Below are positions 1 to 7,210 of a stretch of DNA of 23,096 nucleotides, in pieces. Source of the DNA: Rhodocyclaceae bacterium UBA5602 (lineage in GTDB: Bacteria > Pseudomonadota > Gammaproteobacteria > Burkholderiales > Rhodocyclaceae). The notes under the pieces are model-generated. The model was not told the origin of the DNA. It saw only the letters and a list, made by a program, of their open reading frames with translations, and did no database searches. Made by a program: the position numbers and the translations under genes. The stretch lies in NCBI GenBank assembly GCA_002424865.1, contig DILC01000032.1, positions 28,330-51,425 of the forward strand, in the 5' to 3' direction. The first letter of the stretch is position 1; each line of letters starts with the position of its first letter.

Positions 1-287
1 GGCTGCAACTCGACATCGGTTTCCACCAGAATGCCGCGATCCGCGCCCAGCGCCATGGCCGTGCGCAGGGTTTCCTGGCAGGCGGCCACGCCGCAGGAGA
101 CGGCAATCACTTCTGTCGCGATACCGGCTTCTTTAATACGCAGCGCTTCTTCAACAGCGATTTCATCAAACGGATTCATCGCCATCTTGACGTTGGCCAG
201 ATCAACACCGGTGTTGTCTGCTTTAACGCGCACTTTAATGTTGTAGTCAATCACACGCTTGACCGGAACCAGAATCTTCAACGCCAT
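1..287 (-). CDS. etfB: Electron transfer flavoprotein beta subunit, N-terminal part (runs off left edge)
   Basis: The reverse strand encodes about 95 residues starting MALKILVPVKRVIDYNVKIR, followed by a region containing NPFDEIAVEEALRIKEAG. This is the conserved N-terminus of EtfB. EtfB pairs with EtfA to hold FAD and AMP and passes electrons from acyl-CoA and other dehydrogenases to the membrane quinone pool. The 3' end lies outside the window. The start is ambiguous. The ATG at 285-287 directly abuts AAGGAG and leaves no spacing. An in-frame TTG two codons later (279-281) sits 6 nt from the same AAGGAG and would give MKILVPVKRV, the usual family start. I favour TTG. The gene has its own upstream region and is separated from tpx by a terminator. 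etfA would be expected next, outside the window. Confidence 0.9.
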   Translation of the reverse strand, partial: MALKILVPVKRVIDYNIKVRVKADNTGVDLANVKMAMNPFDEIAVEEALRIKEAGIATEVIAVSCGVAACQETLRTAMALGADRGILVETDVELQ

Positions 288-400
288 CTCCTTGCGGGTA
301 AACCCCTTGTTGGTAAATAATCAACGCCCACTCGTCGGGTGAGCTGATTTTCGATTTTAACGCATCGTCTTACATAAGACTTGATTTACCGAAGCGCTTC
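288..400 (-). promoter_or_regulatory. etfB upstream region with two short palindromes
   Basis: This gap between the tpx terminator and etfB must hold the etfB promoter. It contains two perfect inverted repeats: GAAGCGCTTC at 391-400, and GTCTTA-CA-TAAGAC at 367-380. They are separated by 10 bp. Two closely spaced symmetric sites upstream of etf would suit a dimeric repressor such as a TetR-type fatty acid regulator, but neither matches a consensus I can name with confidence. I do not see a clear -35/-10 pair. The operator role is inference. Confidence 0.35.
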
Positions 401-450
401 CATAAAACAAAATCGCCGGGGCGGCAGGCAGTAACCCTGCCCCCTCGGCG
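401..450 (-). terminator. Rho-independent terminator downstream of tpx
   Basis: Read on the minus strand, a GC-rich stem is followed by ATTTTGTTTTATG (positions 413 to 401). The stem pairs 414-418 with 446-450, 419-421 with 442-444 and 423-428 with 436-441, giving 14 base pairs with single-base bulges at 422 and 445 and a 7-nt loop. It lies about 77 nt after the tpx stop and would insulate tpx/tatD transcription from etfB. Confidence 0.7.
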
Positions 451-526
451 AGGCTTGACTTCAGGCGCTGCATGTCAAATCATGCCGCAAATCGCAAACT
501 CAGCAACAACATGAATTGGTTCAATG

Positions 527-1027
527 TCAGGCCAGCGCCTTCAACACGGCATCGTAGTTTGGCTCATCGCCAATATCGGCCACCAGCTCGCTATGGATCA
601 CCTGGTCGCTGGCATCCAGCACCACCACAGCGCGGGCGGTTAAGCCAGCCAACGGGCCTTCAGCAATGCCCACACCCCAGGCCGCCAAAAACTCGGGGTG
701 GCGAAAGGTGGACAAATGCGCCACATTCGCAATGCCTTCTGTCTCGCAAAAACGCTTGGCGGCGAAAGGCAAGTCAGCCGACACCGCCAGAATCGCCGTA
801 TTGGGCAACTTGGCGGCAAGTTCGTTGAACTTACGGGTGGACGTTGCACAAGTCGGCGTATCGAGGCTAGGCACAATGTTCAGTACCTTGCGCTTGCCGG
901 TAAAGTCTTTCAATGACACATCAGCCAAAGCGCCGCTGGTCAGTTGAAAATCGGGGGACTTGGCACCCGCTTGGGGTAGATTGCCATTCAAGCGAATCGG
1001 ATTGCCATGAAAATTAACAGTACTCAC
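527..1027 (-). CDS. tpx: Thiol peroxidase (Tpx-type peroxiredoxin)
   Basis: The product is 166 residues, the normal Tpx length (about 165-168). It reduces hydrogen and alkyl hydroperoxides with thioredoxin as electron donor, probably in the cytoplasm or periplasm-facing compartment without a visible signal peptide. The N-terminus MSTVNFHGNPIRLNG and the GKRKVLNIVPSLDT segment match Tpx. The peroxidatic cysteine is C60 in DTPTC and the resolving cysteine is C94 in KRFC, equivalent to C61 and C95 of E. coli Tpx. The active-site T/S-x-x-C pattern is intact. I chose the GTG at 1025-1027 because CAGGAG precedes it by 6 nt and the family N-terminus starts there. The reading frame stays open further upstream but would run into tatD. 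tatD ends 28 nt upstream, so the two are probably co-transcribed. Confidence 0.93.
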   Translation of the reverse strand: MSTVNFHGNPIRLNGNLPQAGAKSPDFQLTSGALADVSLKDFTGKRKVLNIVPSLDTPTCATSTRKFNELAAKLPNTAILAVSADLPFAAKRFCETEGIANVAHLSTFRHPEFLAAWGVGIAEGPLAGLTARAVVVLDASDQVIHSELVADIGDEPNYDAVLKALA

Positions 1028-1055
1028 TGTGATCTCCTGATAATAGAAATAAACA

Positions 1056-1844
1056 TCAAAAAAACCGGGCAAGCCCGGGCAGAACCTGGATTGCATTGGC
1101 GGCCGTTGCTTCTGCAACCACTTCAAACGGAACATTGCGCAACGTGGCCAGGCTCTCAGCAAGGCGTGGCAGTTGATCCGCCGTGTTGCGAGCGCCGACT
1201 TTCCATTCAGGCGGCATATCCGGCGCATCGGTCTCCAGCACGATGGCGTCCAACGGCAAATGTGCGGCCAGATGACGAATGCGCCGCGCGCGTGGATAGG
1301 TCATTGCGCCACCAAAGCCTAATTTGAAGCCCAGCTTGATGAATTCTTCCGCCTGCTGCTGGCTGCCATTAAAGGCGTGGGCAATCCCGCCGACTAACTT
1401 CATCCGCCGCAGCTGTTGCAACACCGGATCTATCGCCTGCCGCACATGCAACAGCACAGGCAACTGCGCGGCTTTAGCAATTTTTAACTGTTCGGTGAAG
1501 TAGTGCATCTGGATTGCGTCGCGCACGGCGTGATCGCCTTCCGCGACAAACCGGTCAAGGCCAATCTCGCCCACGGCCACGGGATTTTCGCGCGCGATTG
1601 TGGCGCTGAGCGCCGCTAAATCCTCTTCCCGCGCACGCGCAACGTACATGGGATGAATGCCATAAGCCGCCATGCAGCCTGGCTGATCGCGGCACACCGA
1701 GGCCACCGCGCCAAAATTGGCCCGCTCGACTGCTGGAACGACGATAACGGAAACACCTGCTTGCCTTGCTGCATCAACGACCGCATCGCGATCCCCATCA
1801 AATTCAGCCGCATCCAGATGGCAATGGGTGTCGATCAATGTCAT
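1056..1844 (-). CDS. TatD-family metal-dependent hydrolase (deoxyribonuclease-like)
   Basis: This 262-residue protein is a full-length TatD-family TIM-barrel metallohydrolase. The metal ligands are visible in order: H7 and H9 in DTHCH, E93 in VGEIGLD, H133 in LLHVRQ, H156 in AHAFNGS and D206 in ETDAPD. The C-terminal N-x-x-x-x-A-like segment (AEATAANAIQVL) is typical. Family members act as 3'-5' DNases on DNA or RNA ends or as uncharacterised phosphoesterases. The sequence resembles the YjjV/TatD subfamilies and I cannot separate them by eye. It lies 50 nt after iscX on the same strand and just before tpx, so it may be read through from the isc operon. No strong ribosome binding site precedes the ATG. 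Confidence 0.9.
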   Translation of the reverse strand: MTLIDTHCHLDAAEFDGDRDAVVDAARQAGVSVIVVPAVERANFGAVASVCRDQPGCMAAYGIHPMYVARAREEDLAALSATIARENPVAVGEIGLDRFVAEGDHAVRDAIQMHYFTEQLKIAKAAQLPVLLHVRQAIDPVLQQLRRMKLVGGIAHAFNGSQQQAEEFIKLGFKLGFGGAMTYPRARRIRHLAAHLPLDAIVLETDAPDMPPEWKVGARNTADQLPRLAESLATLRNVPFEVVAEATAANAIQVLPGLARFF

Positions 1845-1894
1845 TGAACTTATCGGCAGGCAAGTGCTCGCTTGGGGCTGCTTTGAGAGGCTAC

Positions 1895-2089
1895 CTATTC
1901 CGCCTCATCCATCCACGCTTGCTGAATGGCTTCGAGCTTTTTCTCGCCGCAATGGCTCTCGTTTTCCTCAAAGCCTGGCAAGGCGACCACCCAGCGCATC
2001 AGATCAACAAAATTGATGCGCTTGGGATCGACCTCAGGATGATATTCCATCAAAGCCAAAGCCACATCCAGACTATCGGTCCATTTCAT
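1895..2089 (-). CDS. iscX: IscX (Fe-S cluster assembly accessory protein)
   Basis: This small acidic protein has 64 residues. The N-terminus is MKWTDSLDVALALMEYHPEV, followed by the motif DPKRINFVDLMRWV and a C-terminus LEAIQQAWMDEAE. These are the hallmark segments of IscX (YfhJ), which binds IscS and iron and tunes the rate of cluster assembly on IscU. The start ATG overlaps the fdx stop codon by 4 bp (ATGA) and is preceded by GGAGG, so translation is probably coupled to fdx. It is the last gene of the isc operon, as in E. coli. Confidence 0.93.
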   Translation of the reverse strand: MKWTDSLDVALALMEYHPEVDPKRINFVDLMRWVVALPGFEENESHCGEKKLEAIQQAWMDEAE

Positions 2090-2427
2090 CGCTTGCCCTC
2101 CTTGGCCATATTGATCGTGTATCTGGGGATATCTATCACCAAAGGTGTCGTGCCTACAATCGCCTGGCATGAAAGACGCGAATTCGGCTCCAGGCCCCAG
2201 GCCTTGTCGAGCAAATCTTCTTCTAGCTCCTCAGCTGGCGCAAGCGAAGCAAACCCCTCGCGCACCACCACATGGCAAGTCGTGCAAGCGCAGGATTTCT
2301 CGCAGGCATGTTCAATTTCTATGCCATTATCCAGCAAGGCATCGCATACGGATGTGCCAGCAGCCGCTTCAATCACGCTGCCTTCGGGGCATAGCTCGGG
2401 ATGGGGTAAAACAATCAGTTGTGTCAT
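2086..2427 (-). CDS. fdx: ISC-type [2Fe-2S] ferredoxin
   Basis: This 113-residue ferredoxin is of the adrenodoxin/ISC type. The four cluster ligands are C42, C48 and C51 in ACEKSCACTTC plus C87 in RLSCQAIV, matching E. coli Fdx numbering. C46 is the extra non-ligand cysteine also seen in the family. It supplies electrons for sulfur reduction and [4Fe-4S] formation during assembly on IscU. It overlaps iscX by 4 bp downstream. Upstream it is separated from hscA by a 209-nt spacer, unusually long for this operon. Only a weak A-rich ribosome binding site precedes the ATG. Confidence 0.95.
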   Translation of the reverse strand: MTQLIVLPHPELCPEGSVIEAAAGTSVCDALLDNGIEIEHACEKSCACTTCHVVVREGFASLAPAEELEEDLLDKAWGLEPNSRLSCQAIVGTTPLVIDIPRYTINMAKEGKR

Positions 2428-2636
2428 CGTTTGTCTTGTCTTATGGGTTCCGGTTATTTTCGGTTATTTAACGTGAAACAACGCCATTGGGTGCCGGCTC
2501 ACGCCGCTCGCGCAGCGGGCCAGACAGCCCCCCTCCCCCGTGCGGGAAGCTGGGGCGGGCCTTGATACGGCCTTTCGCGGGATTCATCATCAGCGGGTGG
2601 CATTTATTTGCCATGGGCGTTATTTAATGCTTGGCG
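2428..2636 (-). other. Long hscA-fdx spacer with repeats and hairpins
   Basis: This 209-nt stretch lies between hscA and fdx, which are normally nearly contiguous. I see no open reading frame with coding character. It holds a 5-bp hairpin TGGCA-TTTATT-TGCCA near 2598-2613 just after hscA, a GC-rich stem CCGCT/AGCGG around 2504-2518, C-runs near 2528-2539, and a tandem CGGTTATTT motif near 2444-2469. It could be an mRNA processing or attenuation region, or a site for an internal promoter. Confidence 0.5.
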
Positions 2637-4505
2637 TCAAAGCGCCACCTGGTCAATATTTTTCCCGGCCAGTGCGCTGTGCACACTGTGGTTCATGCGT
2701 CGTGCGGCAAATTCTTCCGTTGCCGCGCCAAGCTTTGCCAGAGCGGCATCAAGAGCCGATCTATCTTCGCTATCCACAACAGCCGTGAGCTCGGCAACTG
2801 CCGCATCAATCTGGCCGCGCTCATGCGCCGACAGGATTTCCGCATCGCTCGCCAATGCCGACTGAGTCGCCTCCAGCAAACGCCTGGCCTCCACCTGCAG
2901 CTCACGCAAGGCACGCAATGACGCATCATCCCTGGCGTGGGAAAAGCTCTCTTTGAGCATGCTGGCAATTTCTTCATCCGTCAGGCCGTAAGATGGCTTC
3001 ACCTCAATGCGCGCCTCATGTCCCGTCGTCTGCTCACGCGCGGACACCGACAACAAGCCATCCGCATCCACCTGGAAAGTCACACGGATGCGCGCCGCGC
3101 CCGCCACCATGGCCGGAATGCCGCGCAACTCAAAGCGCGCGAGGCTGCGACAGACCGAGACCAGATCGCGCTCGCCCTGAACCACATGCACGGACATCGC
3201 GGTTTGGCCATCTTTGAACGTGGTGAATTCCTGCGCGCGCGCAACGGGAATGGTTGAGTTCCGTGGAATGACTTTCTCCACCAAGCCGCCCATGGTCTCC
3301 AGCCCTAACGAGAGCGGAACCACATCCAGCAGCAACCAATCATCGCTCGCCGCACGATTGCCCGCCAATAAATTCGCCTGCATCGCCGCGCCCAGCGCAA
3401 CCACTTTATCCGGGTCAAGATTATTCAAAGGCTCCTGCCGGAACAGCTCGCCCACCGCGCGCTGGATTTGCGGCATGCGGGTAGAACCGCCGACCATCAC
3501 CACGCCGCGCACTTCTTCCGCAGCAAGACCCGCGTCACGAAGCGCTTTTTTAGTCGCGGACAAAGTCTTTTGCACCAAAGTGCGCGTTATCTCGGTGAAA
3601 ATATCTGTGGTAAGCGCAAGATCGACGTATTCGCCACTGCTGAGCTTCATGGTAATGGGCGCTTCGGCGTGCTGGGACAAATACTCCTTGGCTTCGCGCG
3701 CAGCGCCTTGCAAGAGGCGCGTGTCATGCAAGTTCAACGGCTTTAATCCGGCCTGTTCAATAATCCAGCAAAATACCCGGTGATCAAAATCATCCCCGCC
3801 TAAAGCAGAGTCCCCCCCCGTGGACAACACCTCAAAAATGCCTTTGGCCAGGCGCAGGATAGAGATGTCAAACGTGCCCCCACCCAGATCGTAAATCGCG
3901 TAAATGCCTTCTGCCGCATTGTCCAGGCCATAGGCAATCGCTGCGGCTGTCGGCTCATTCAGCAAGCGCAAAACATTCAAGCCCGCGAGCTGTGCCGCAT
4001 CTTTGGTCGCCTGTCGCTGCGCATCGTCAAAATACGCGGGGACAGTAATCACTGCGCCCGTGAGTTCGCCACCGAGCGATGCTTCGGCGCGCGCACGCAG
4101 GGTTTTCAGGATGTCCGCTGAAACTTCCACCGGGCTTTTAACCCCCGCCACCGTTTTGATCCTGACCATGCCATCAGCATCAACAAAATCGTAAGGCAAG
4201 GTTTCGATATGGGCAATATCCGCGCGGCCGCGCCCCATAAAGCGCTTAACCGACATGATGGTGTTCTTGGGGTCGGTGGCTTTGGCCGATTCTGCCGCAA
4301 AACCAACTTCGGCACGCCCATCCGCAGCGTAACGCACGACGGAAGGCAAAAGCGGCCTGCCGCGTTCATCGTTAAGCACCACACTCATGCCACTGCGCAC
4401 AGTGGCCACCAAAGAATTCGTTGTACCTAAATCAATGCCAATCGCCAGCCGATGCTGGTGCGGCGCAACCGATTCACCCGGTTCAGCAATTTGCAGAAGA
4501 GCCAT
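2637..4505 (-). CDS. hscA: Fe-S cluster assembly Hsp70 chaperone HscA
   Basis: This 622-residue protein is a specialised DnaK homologue, close in length to E. coli HscA (616). The N-terminal ATPase domain shows IGIDLGTTNS from about residue 23, the PAYFDDAQRQATKDA segment and the IYDLGGGTFDIS phosphate motif. The substrate-binding domain follows, with a helical lid at the C-terminus. HscA recognises the LPPVK loop of IscU and, with HscB, drives cluster release by ATP hydrolysis. It lies 25 nt after hscB on the same strand. An uninterrupted run of eight G (minus strand, 3812-3819) falls in the STGGDSALGG segment and is in frame here. Confidence 0.96.
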   Translation of the reverse strand: MALLQIAEPGESVAPHQHRLAIGIDLGTTNSLVATVRSGMSVVLNDERGRPLLPSVVRYAADGRAEVGFAAESAKATDPKNTIMSVKRFMGRGRADIAHIETLPYDFVDADGMVRIKTVAGVKSPVEVSADILKTLRARAEASLGGELTGAVITVPAYFDDAQRQATKDAAQLAGLNVLRLLNEPTAAAIAYGLDNAAEGIYAIYDLGGGTFDISILRLAKGIFEVLSTGGDSALGGDDFDHRVFCWIIEQAGLKPLNLHDTRLLQGAAREAKEYLSQHAEAPITMKLSSGEYVDLALTTDIFTEITRTLVQKTLSATKKALRDAGLAAEEVRGVVMVGGSTRMPQIQRAVGELFRQEPLNNLDPDKVVALGAAMQANLLAGNRAASDDWLLLDVVPLSLGLETMGGLVEKVIPRNSTIPVARAQEFTTFKDGQTAMSVHVVQGERDLVSVCRSLARFELRGIPAMVAGAARIRVTFQVDADGLLSVSAREQTTGHEARIEVKPSYGLTDEEIASMLKESFSHARDDASLRALRELQVEARRLLEATQSALASDAEILSAHERGQIDAAVAELTAVVDSEDRSALDAALAKLGAATEEFAARRMNHSVHSALAGKNIDQVAL

Positions 4506-4530
4506 AATTTTTTTACGCTATGACGGATTT

Positions 4531-5085
4531 TTACAATGTGACTGCTTCGAGCGCGTCGTTAATTTCGCGCAACAGCTTTTCCTGGAACATGAGTTTACGT
4601 ACCAAATCAGCGGCTGCGGCAAAGTCATCCCGTTGATCGATCAACACGGTCAATTCCTGCTGCGCTTCCGCAACCTCGCGGCGCATGGCTTGGTGTGCGG
4701 CCTCCAGCGCATCCCCGTCACCGGCCGCACGCGCTGCCATGACCTCTTCGCGCAATTCCATTTGCCGCACCAGAAATGCAGTCGGCATGGCAGTATTGCT
4801 TTCAATCCGCGGATCAAAACCCAGCAGGTTCAGCAAATACAGCGCCCGCTGCCCGGCAGGCTTCAGGGTTTGATAGGCCTCATTCACCCGCGTCGCCCAC
4901 TGCATGGCCAAACGCTTCTCCGTCTCTCCCGCCTGCACGTACCGATCAGGATGGACCAAGGCCTGCAAACGACGGAAGCGTTGATCCAGTTCGCCCATAT
5001 CGAGAGCTTGCTGGCGCGGCAACTCGAACAACGCAAAGTGGTCGTCTGAAAACTGGATGCCAGGCAAATCGTCTTGGATGCTCAT
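4531..5085 (-). CDS. hscB: Fe-S cluster co-chaperone HscB (J-domain protein)
   Basis: The product is 184 residues. It has an N-terminal J domain with the HPD motif at H45-P46-D47 (QALVHPDRY) and a C-terminal three-helix IscU-binding domain (about residues 90-175). This is the HscB architecture. It brings IscU-[2Fe-2S] to HscA and stimulates its ATPase. The ATG at 5083-5085 gives the family N-terminus. No strong Shine-Dalgarno precedes it, and the reading frame stays open upstream into the iscA end. The gap to iscA is 46 nt. Translational coupling within the operon may compensate for the weak site. Confidence 0.93.
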   Translation of the reverse strand: MSIQDDLPGIQFSDDHFALFELPRQQALDMGELDQRFRRLQALVHPDRYVQAGETEKRLAMQWATRVNEAYQTLKPAGQRALYLLNLLGFDPRIESNTAMPTAFLVRQMELREEVMAARAAGDGDALEAAHQAMRREVAEAQQELTVLIDQRDDFAAAADLVRKLMFQEKLLREINDALEAVTL

Positions 5086-5131
5086 GGGGGCAGGCGCTAT
5101 GCGCAATGAATAAATGGATGGAACCAGAAAA

Positions 5132-5461
5132 TCAAGCCGACGTGGTGAATGACTCGCCGCAACCGCATTCGCCTTTGACATTGGGATTATTGAACTTGAA
5201 GCCCTCGTTCAATCCCTCCTTGGTGTAGTCCAATTCCGTGCCCTCCAGATAAGCCAGGCTCTTGGGATCAACCAGCACTTTAACGCCATGGCTTTCAAAC
5301 ACCAAGTCCTCGGGCAAGGCCGCATCGGCAAATTCGAGCTTGTAGGCCAAGCCTGAGCAGCCGGAAGTTTTAACGCCCAGCCGGATGCCCACGCCCTTGC
5401 CGCGCTTGGCAAGGAAGCTGGCCACGTGTTGCGCCGCTGGCTCAGACAGTGTCACGGCCAT
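5132..5461 (-). CDS. iscA: A-type Fe-S carrier IscA
   Basis: This 109-residue protein is a full-length A-type carrier. The three conserved cysteines are C35 in the SGCSG motif and C99 and C101 in ECGCGESF. IscA accepts clusters from IscU and passes them to apoproteins, mainly for [4Fe-4S] maturation. The context between iscU and hscB identifies it as IscA rather than ErpA. The ATG is preceded by GGGGAGG with good spacing, and only two bases separate it from the iscU stop codon. Confidence 0.95.
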   Translation of the reverse strand: MAVTLSEPAAQHVASFLAKRGKGVGIRLGVKTSGCSGLAYKLEFADAALPEDLVFESHGVKVLVDPKSLAYLEGTELDYTKEGLNEGFKFNNPNVKGECGCGESFTTSA

Positions 5462-5463
5462 GA

Positions 5464-5847
5464 TTAACCTCCCCGCTTGTGCTTGTAATCAGCCACCGCC
5501 GCCTTGATCGCATCCTCCGCCAAAATCGAGCAGTGAATTTTCACCGGCGGCAAAGCCAGCTCTTCGGCGATCTGGGTGTTTTTGATTTCCAGCGCTTGAT
5601 CCAGCGTCTTGCCCTTGACCCATTCGGTCACCAGGGAAGAGGACGCAATCGCCGAGCCACAGCCGTAGGTCTTGAACTTGGCATCTTCAATAACGCCATC
5701 CTTGCCTACCTTGATCTGCAGCCTCATCACGTCACCACAGGCCGGCGCGCCGACCATGCCGGTCGCCACATCTTCGTCATCCTTGTTGAACGAACCCACA
5801 TTGCGGGGGTTTTCGTAGTGATCGAGTACTTTTTCGCTGTATGCCAT
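5464..5847 (-). CDS. iscU: Fe-S cluster scaffold IscU
   Basis: This 127-residue scaffold has all conserved ligands: C37 and D39 in GAPACGDV, C63 in YGCGSA, and H105-C106 in the region after LPPVK (residues 99-103, the HscA recognition motif). Clusters are built here from IscS-derived sulfur and iron. The ATG at 5845-5847 is preceded by GAAGGAG at 7-nt spacing. It begins after a 133-nt spacer from iscS that carries two inverted repeats, so its expression may be partly separate from iscRS. Confidence 0.97.
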   Translation of the reverse strand: MAYSEKVLDHYENPRNVGSFNKDDEDVATGMVGAPACGDVMRLQIKVGKDGVIEDAKFKTYGCGSAIASSSLVTEWVKGKTLDQALEIKNTQIAEELALPPVKIHCSILAEDAIKAAVADYKHKRGG

Positions 5848-5980
5848 TTTGCTACTCCTTCAATTTAATAATCGCCCAATGTTTCTCTCTGTCCAACCGC
5901 CCCGCCCTCGCGGCGGAGGCCGGGGCGCCATGAACCCGACGGGCCGCGCGCATTGACGCACATTGATGCGGCTTGCTGCA
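5848..5980 (-). other. iscS-iscU spacer with two stem-loops
   Basis: This 133-nt spacer has no gene. It contains a GC-rich inverted repeat, CGCCCCG at 5898-5904 with CGGGGCG at 5921-5927, whose inner CCT/AGG can extend the stem after a mismatch. It also contains most of the 13-bp perfect inverted repeat that overlaps the iscS stop. The iscU ribosome binding site lies at its downstream end. No U-tract follows either stem on the minus strand. Confidence 0.7.
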
Positions 5981-5990
5981 TCAATGTGCG
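5957..5990 (-). repeat. Perfect 13-bp inverted repeat over the iscS stop codon
   Basis: CGCACATTGATGC (5957-5969) and GCATCAATGTGCG (5978-5990) are exact reverse complements with an 8-nt loop. The TGA of iscS (5981-5983) is inside the stem. As RNA this is a strong hairpin without a following U-run. It therefore fits an mRNA-stabilising or processing element, or a weak attenuator, better than a classical terminator. Confidence 0.8.
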
Positions 5991-7192
5991 GCCCATTGCA
6001 CGGTGTTAAGGTCTATCCCTTCTTTGAACATATCCCACAAGGGGGACAACTCGCGCAGCTTGCCGATCTTCTCATGTAACAGCTTGATGGTGAAATCCAC
6101 ATCCTGTGCCGTGGTGAAGCGCCCCAGGGTAAAGCGAATCGAACTGTGCGCCAGCTCGTCCGAACGGCCCAGCGCACGCAGCACATAGGAAGGCTCAAGG
6201 CTGGCGGACGTACAGGCCGAACCGCTCGATACGGCAATATCCTTGATCGCCATGATGAGCGACTCGCCTTCGACATAGTTAAAGCTCACGTTCAAATTAT
6301 GTGGCACGCGGGCGGTGATATCGCCATTCACGTAAATCTCCTCAATATCCTGCAAGCCTTTGAGCAAGCGATCGCGCAAGCTGCGGATGCGTTCATTTTC
6401 CGCGGCCATTTCAAGCCTCGCCAGGCGGAAAGCTTCGCCCATGCCGACGATCTGGTGCGTCGCCAAGGTGCCGGAACGCAAACCGCGTTCATGCCCGCCA
6501 CCGTGCATTTGCGCTTCCAGGCGGACGCGTGGCTTGCGGCGCACATACAGCGCGCCCACGCCTTTGGGGCCGTAGGTTTTATGCGCGCTGAACGACATCA
6601 AATCCACCTTCAGCGTGTTCAGGTCAATCGGCATTTTACCCGTGGCCTGCGCCGCATCAACATGGAATATCACGCCCTTCTCGCGGCAAATTCCGCCCAA
6701 TTCGGCAATCGGCTGAATCACGCCGATTTCGTTATTTACCGCCATGACCGATGCCACCACGGTATCTGGCCGCAAGGCCGCGGCAAATTGCCCGGGCGTG
6801 ATCAAGCCGTTTTCCTGCGGCACGATGTAGGTTGCCTCAAACCCCTGGCGTTCGAGCTCCTTTACCGTATCGAGCACCGCTTTATGTTCGGTGGTTACCG
6901 TCACAATATGCTTTCCCTTGGTCGCCGCATAAAAATGCGCCGCGCCCTTGATCGCCAGATTGTTCGATTCTGTCGCACCCGACGTCCAAATAATATCCTT
7001 GGCATCGGCGCCCACGAGCTTGGCGACTTCTTCGCGCGCATCTTCCACCGCTTTTTCCGCTTCCCAGCCGTAGGCATGCGAGCGTGACGCCGGGTTGCCG
7101 AAATGCTCGGTCAGCCAAGGGATCATTTTTGCCGCCACACGCGGATCAACCGGTGTGGTGGCGGAGTAATCGAGGTAAATAGGTAACTTCAT
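5981..7192 (-). CDS. iscS: Cysteine desulfurase IscS
   Basis: This 403-residue PLP enzyme removes sulfur from L-cysteine as a persulfide for IscU, tRNA thiolation and other acceptors. The key residues are H103 (TTEHKAV), the PLP lysine K205 in FSAHKTYGPKG, and the mobile-loop cysteine C327 in SSGSACTSASLEPS. The C-terminus SPLWDMFKEGIDLNTVQWAAH is the IscU-interacting tail typical of true IscS. The start has GGAGAAG upstream. It lies 18 nt after a second desulfurase gene, so the operon encodes two. A strong stem-loop covers its stop codon. Confidence 0.97.
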   Translation of the reverse strand: MKLPIYLDYSATTPVDPRVAAKMIPWLTEHFGNPASRSHAYGWEAEKAVEDAREEVAKLVGADAKDIIWTSGATESNNLAIKGAAHFYAATKGKHIVTVTTEHKAVLDTVKELERQGFEATYIVPQENGLITPGQFAAALRPDTVVASVMAVNNEIGVIQPIAELGGICREKGVIFHVDAAQATGKMPIDLNTLKVDLMSFSAHKTYGPKGVGALYVRRKPRVRLEAQMHGGGHERGLRSGTLATHQIVGMGEAFRLARLEMAAENERIRSLRDRLLKGLQDIEEIYVNGDITARVPHNLNVSFNYVEGESLIMAIKDIAVSSGSACTSASLEPSYVLRALGRSDELAHSSIRFTLGRFTTAQDVDFTIKLLHEKIGKLRELSPLWDMFKEGIDLNTVQWAAH

Positions 7193-7210
7193 TTTTTCAG
7201 CTTCTCCGTT

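Noticed and set aside
1766..2476. Open frame of 236 codons on the plus strand
   Set aside because: It spans antisense to the tatD start, iscX and fdx, all clear genes; its composition is of a shadow frame.
5898..5990. Intrinsic terminator between iscS and iscU
   Set aside because: The stems are strong but no U-tract follows on the minus strand, and downstream isc genes need read-through; kept as stem-loops only.
6146..7087. Open frame of 313 codons on the plus strand
   Set aside because: It lies antisense to iscS, which has every catalytic motif. The translation has no recognisable family and is His/Arg-rich, typical of antisense frames in GC-rich genes.
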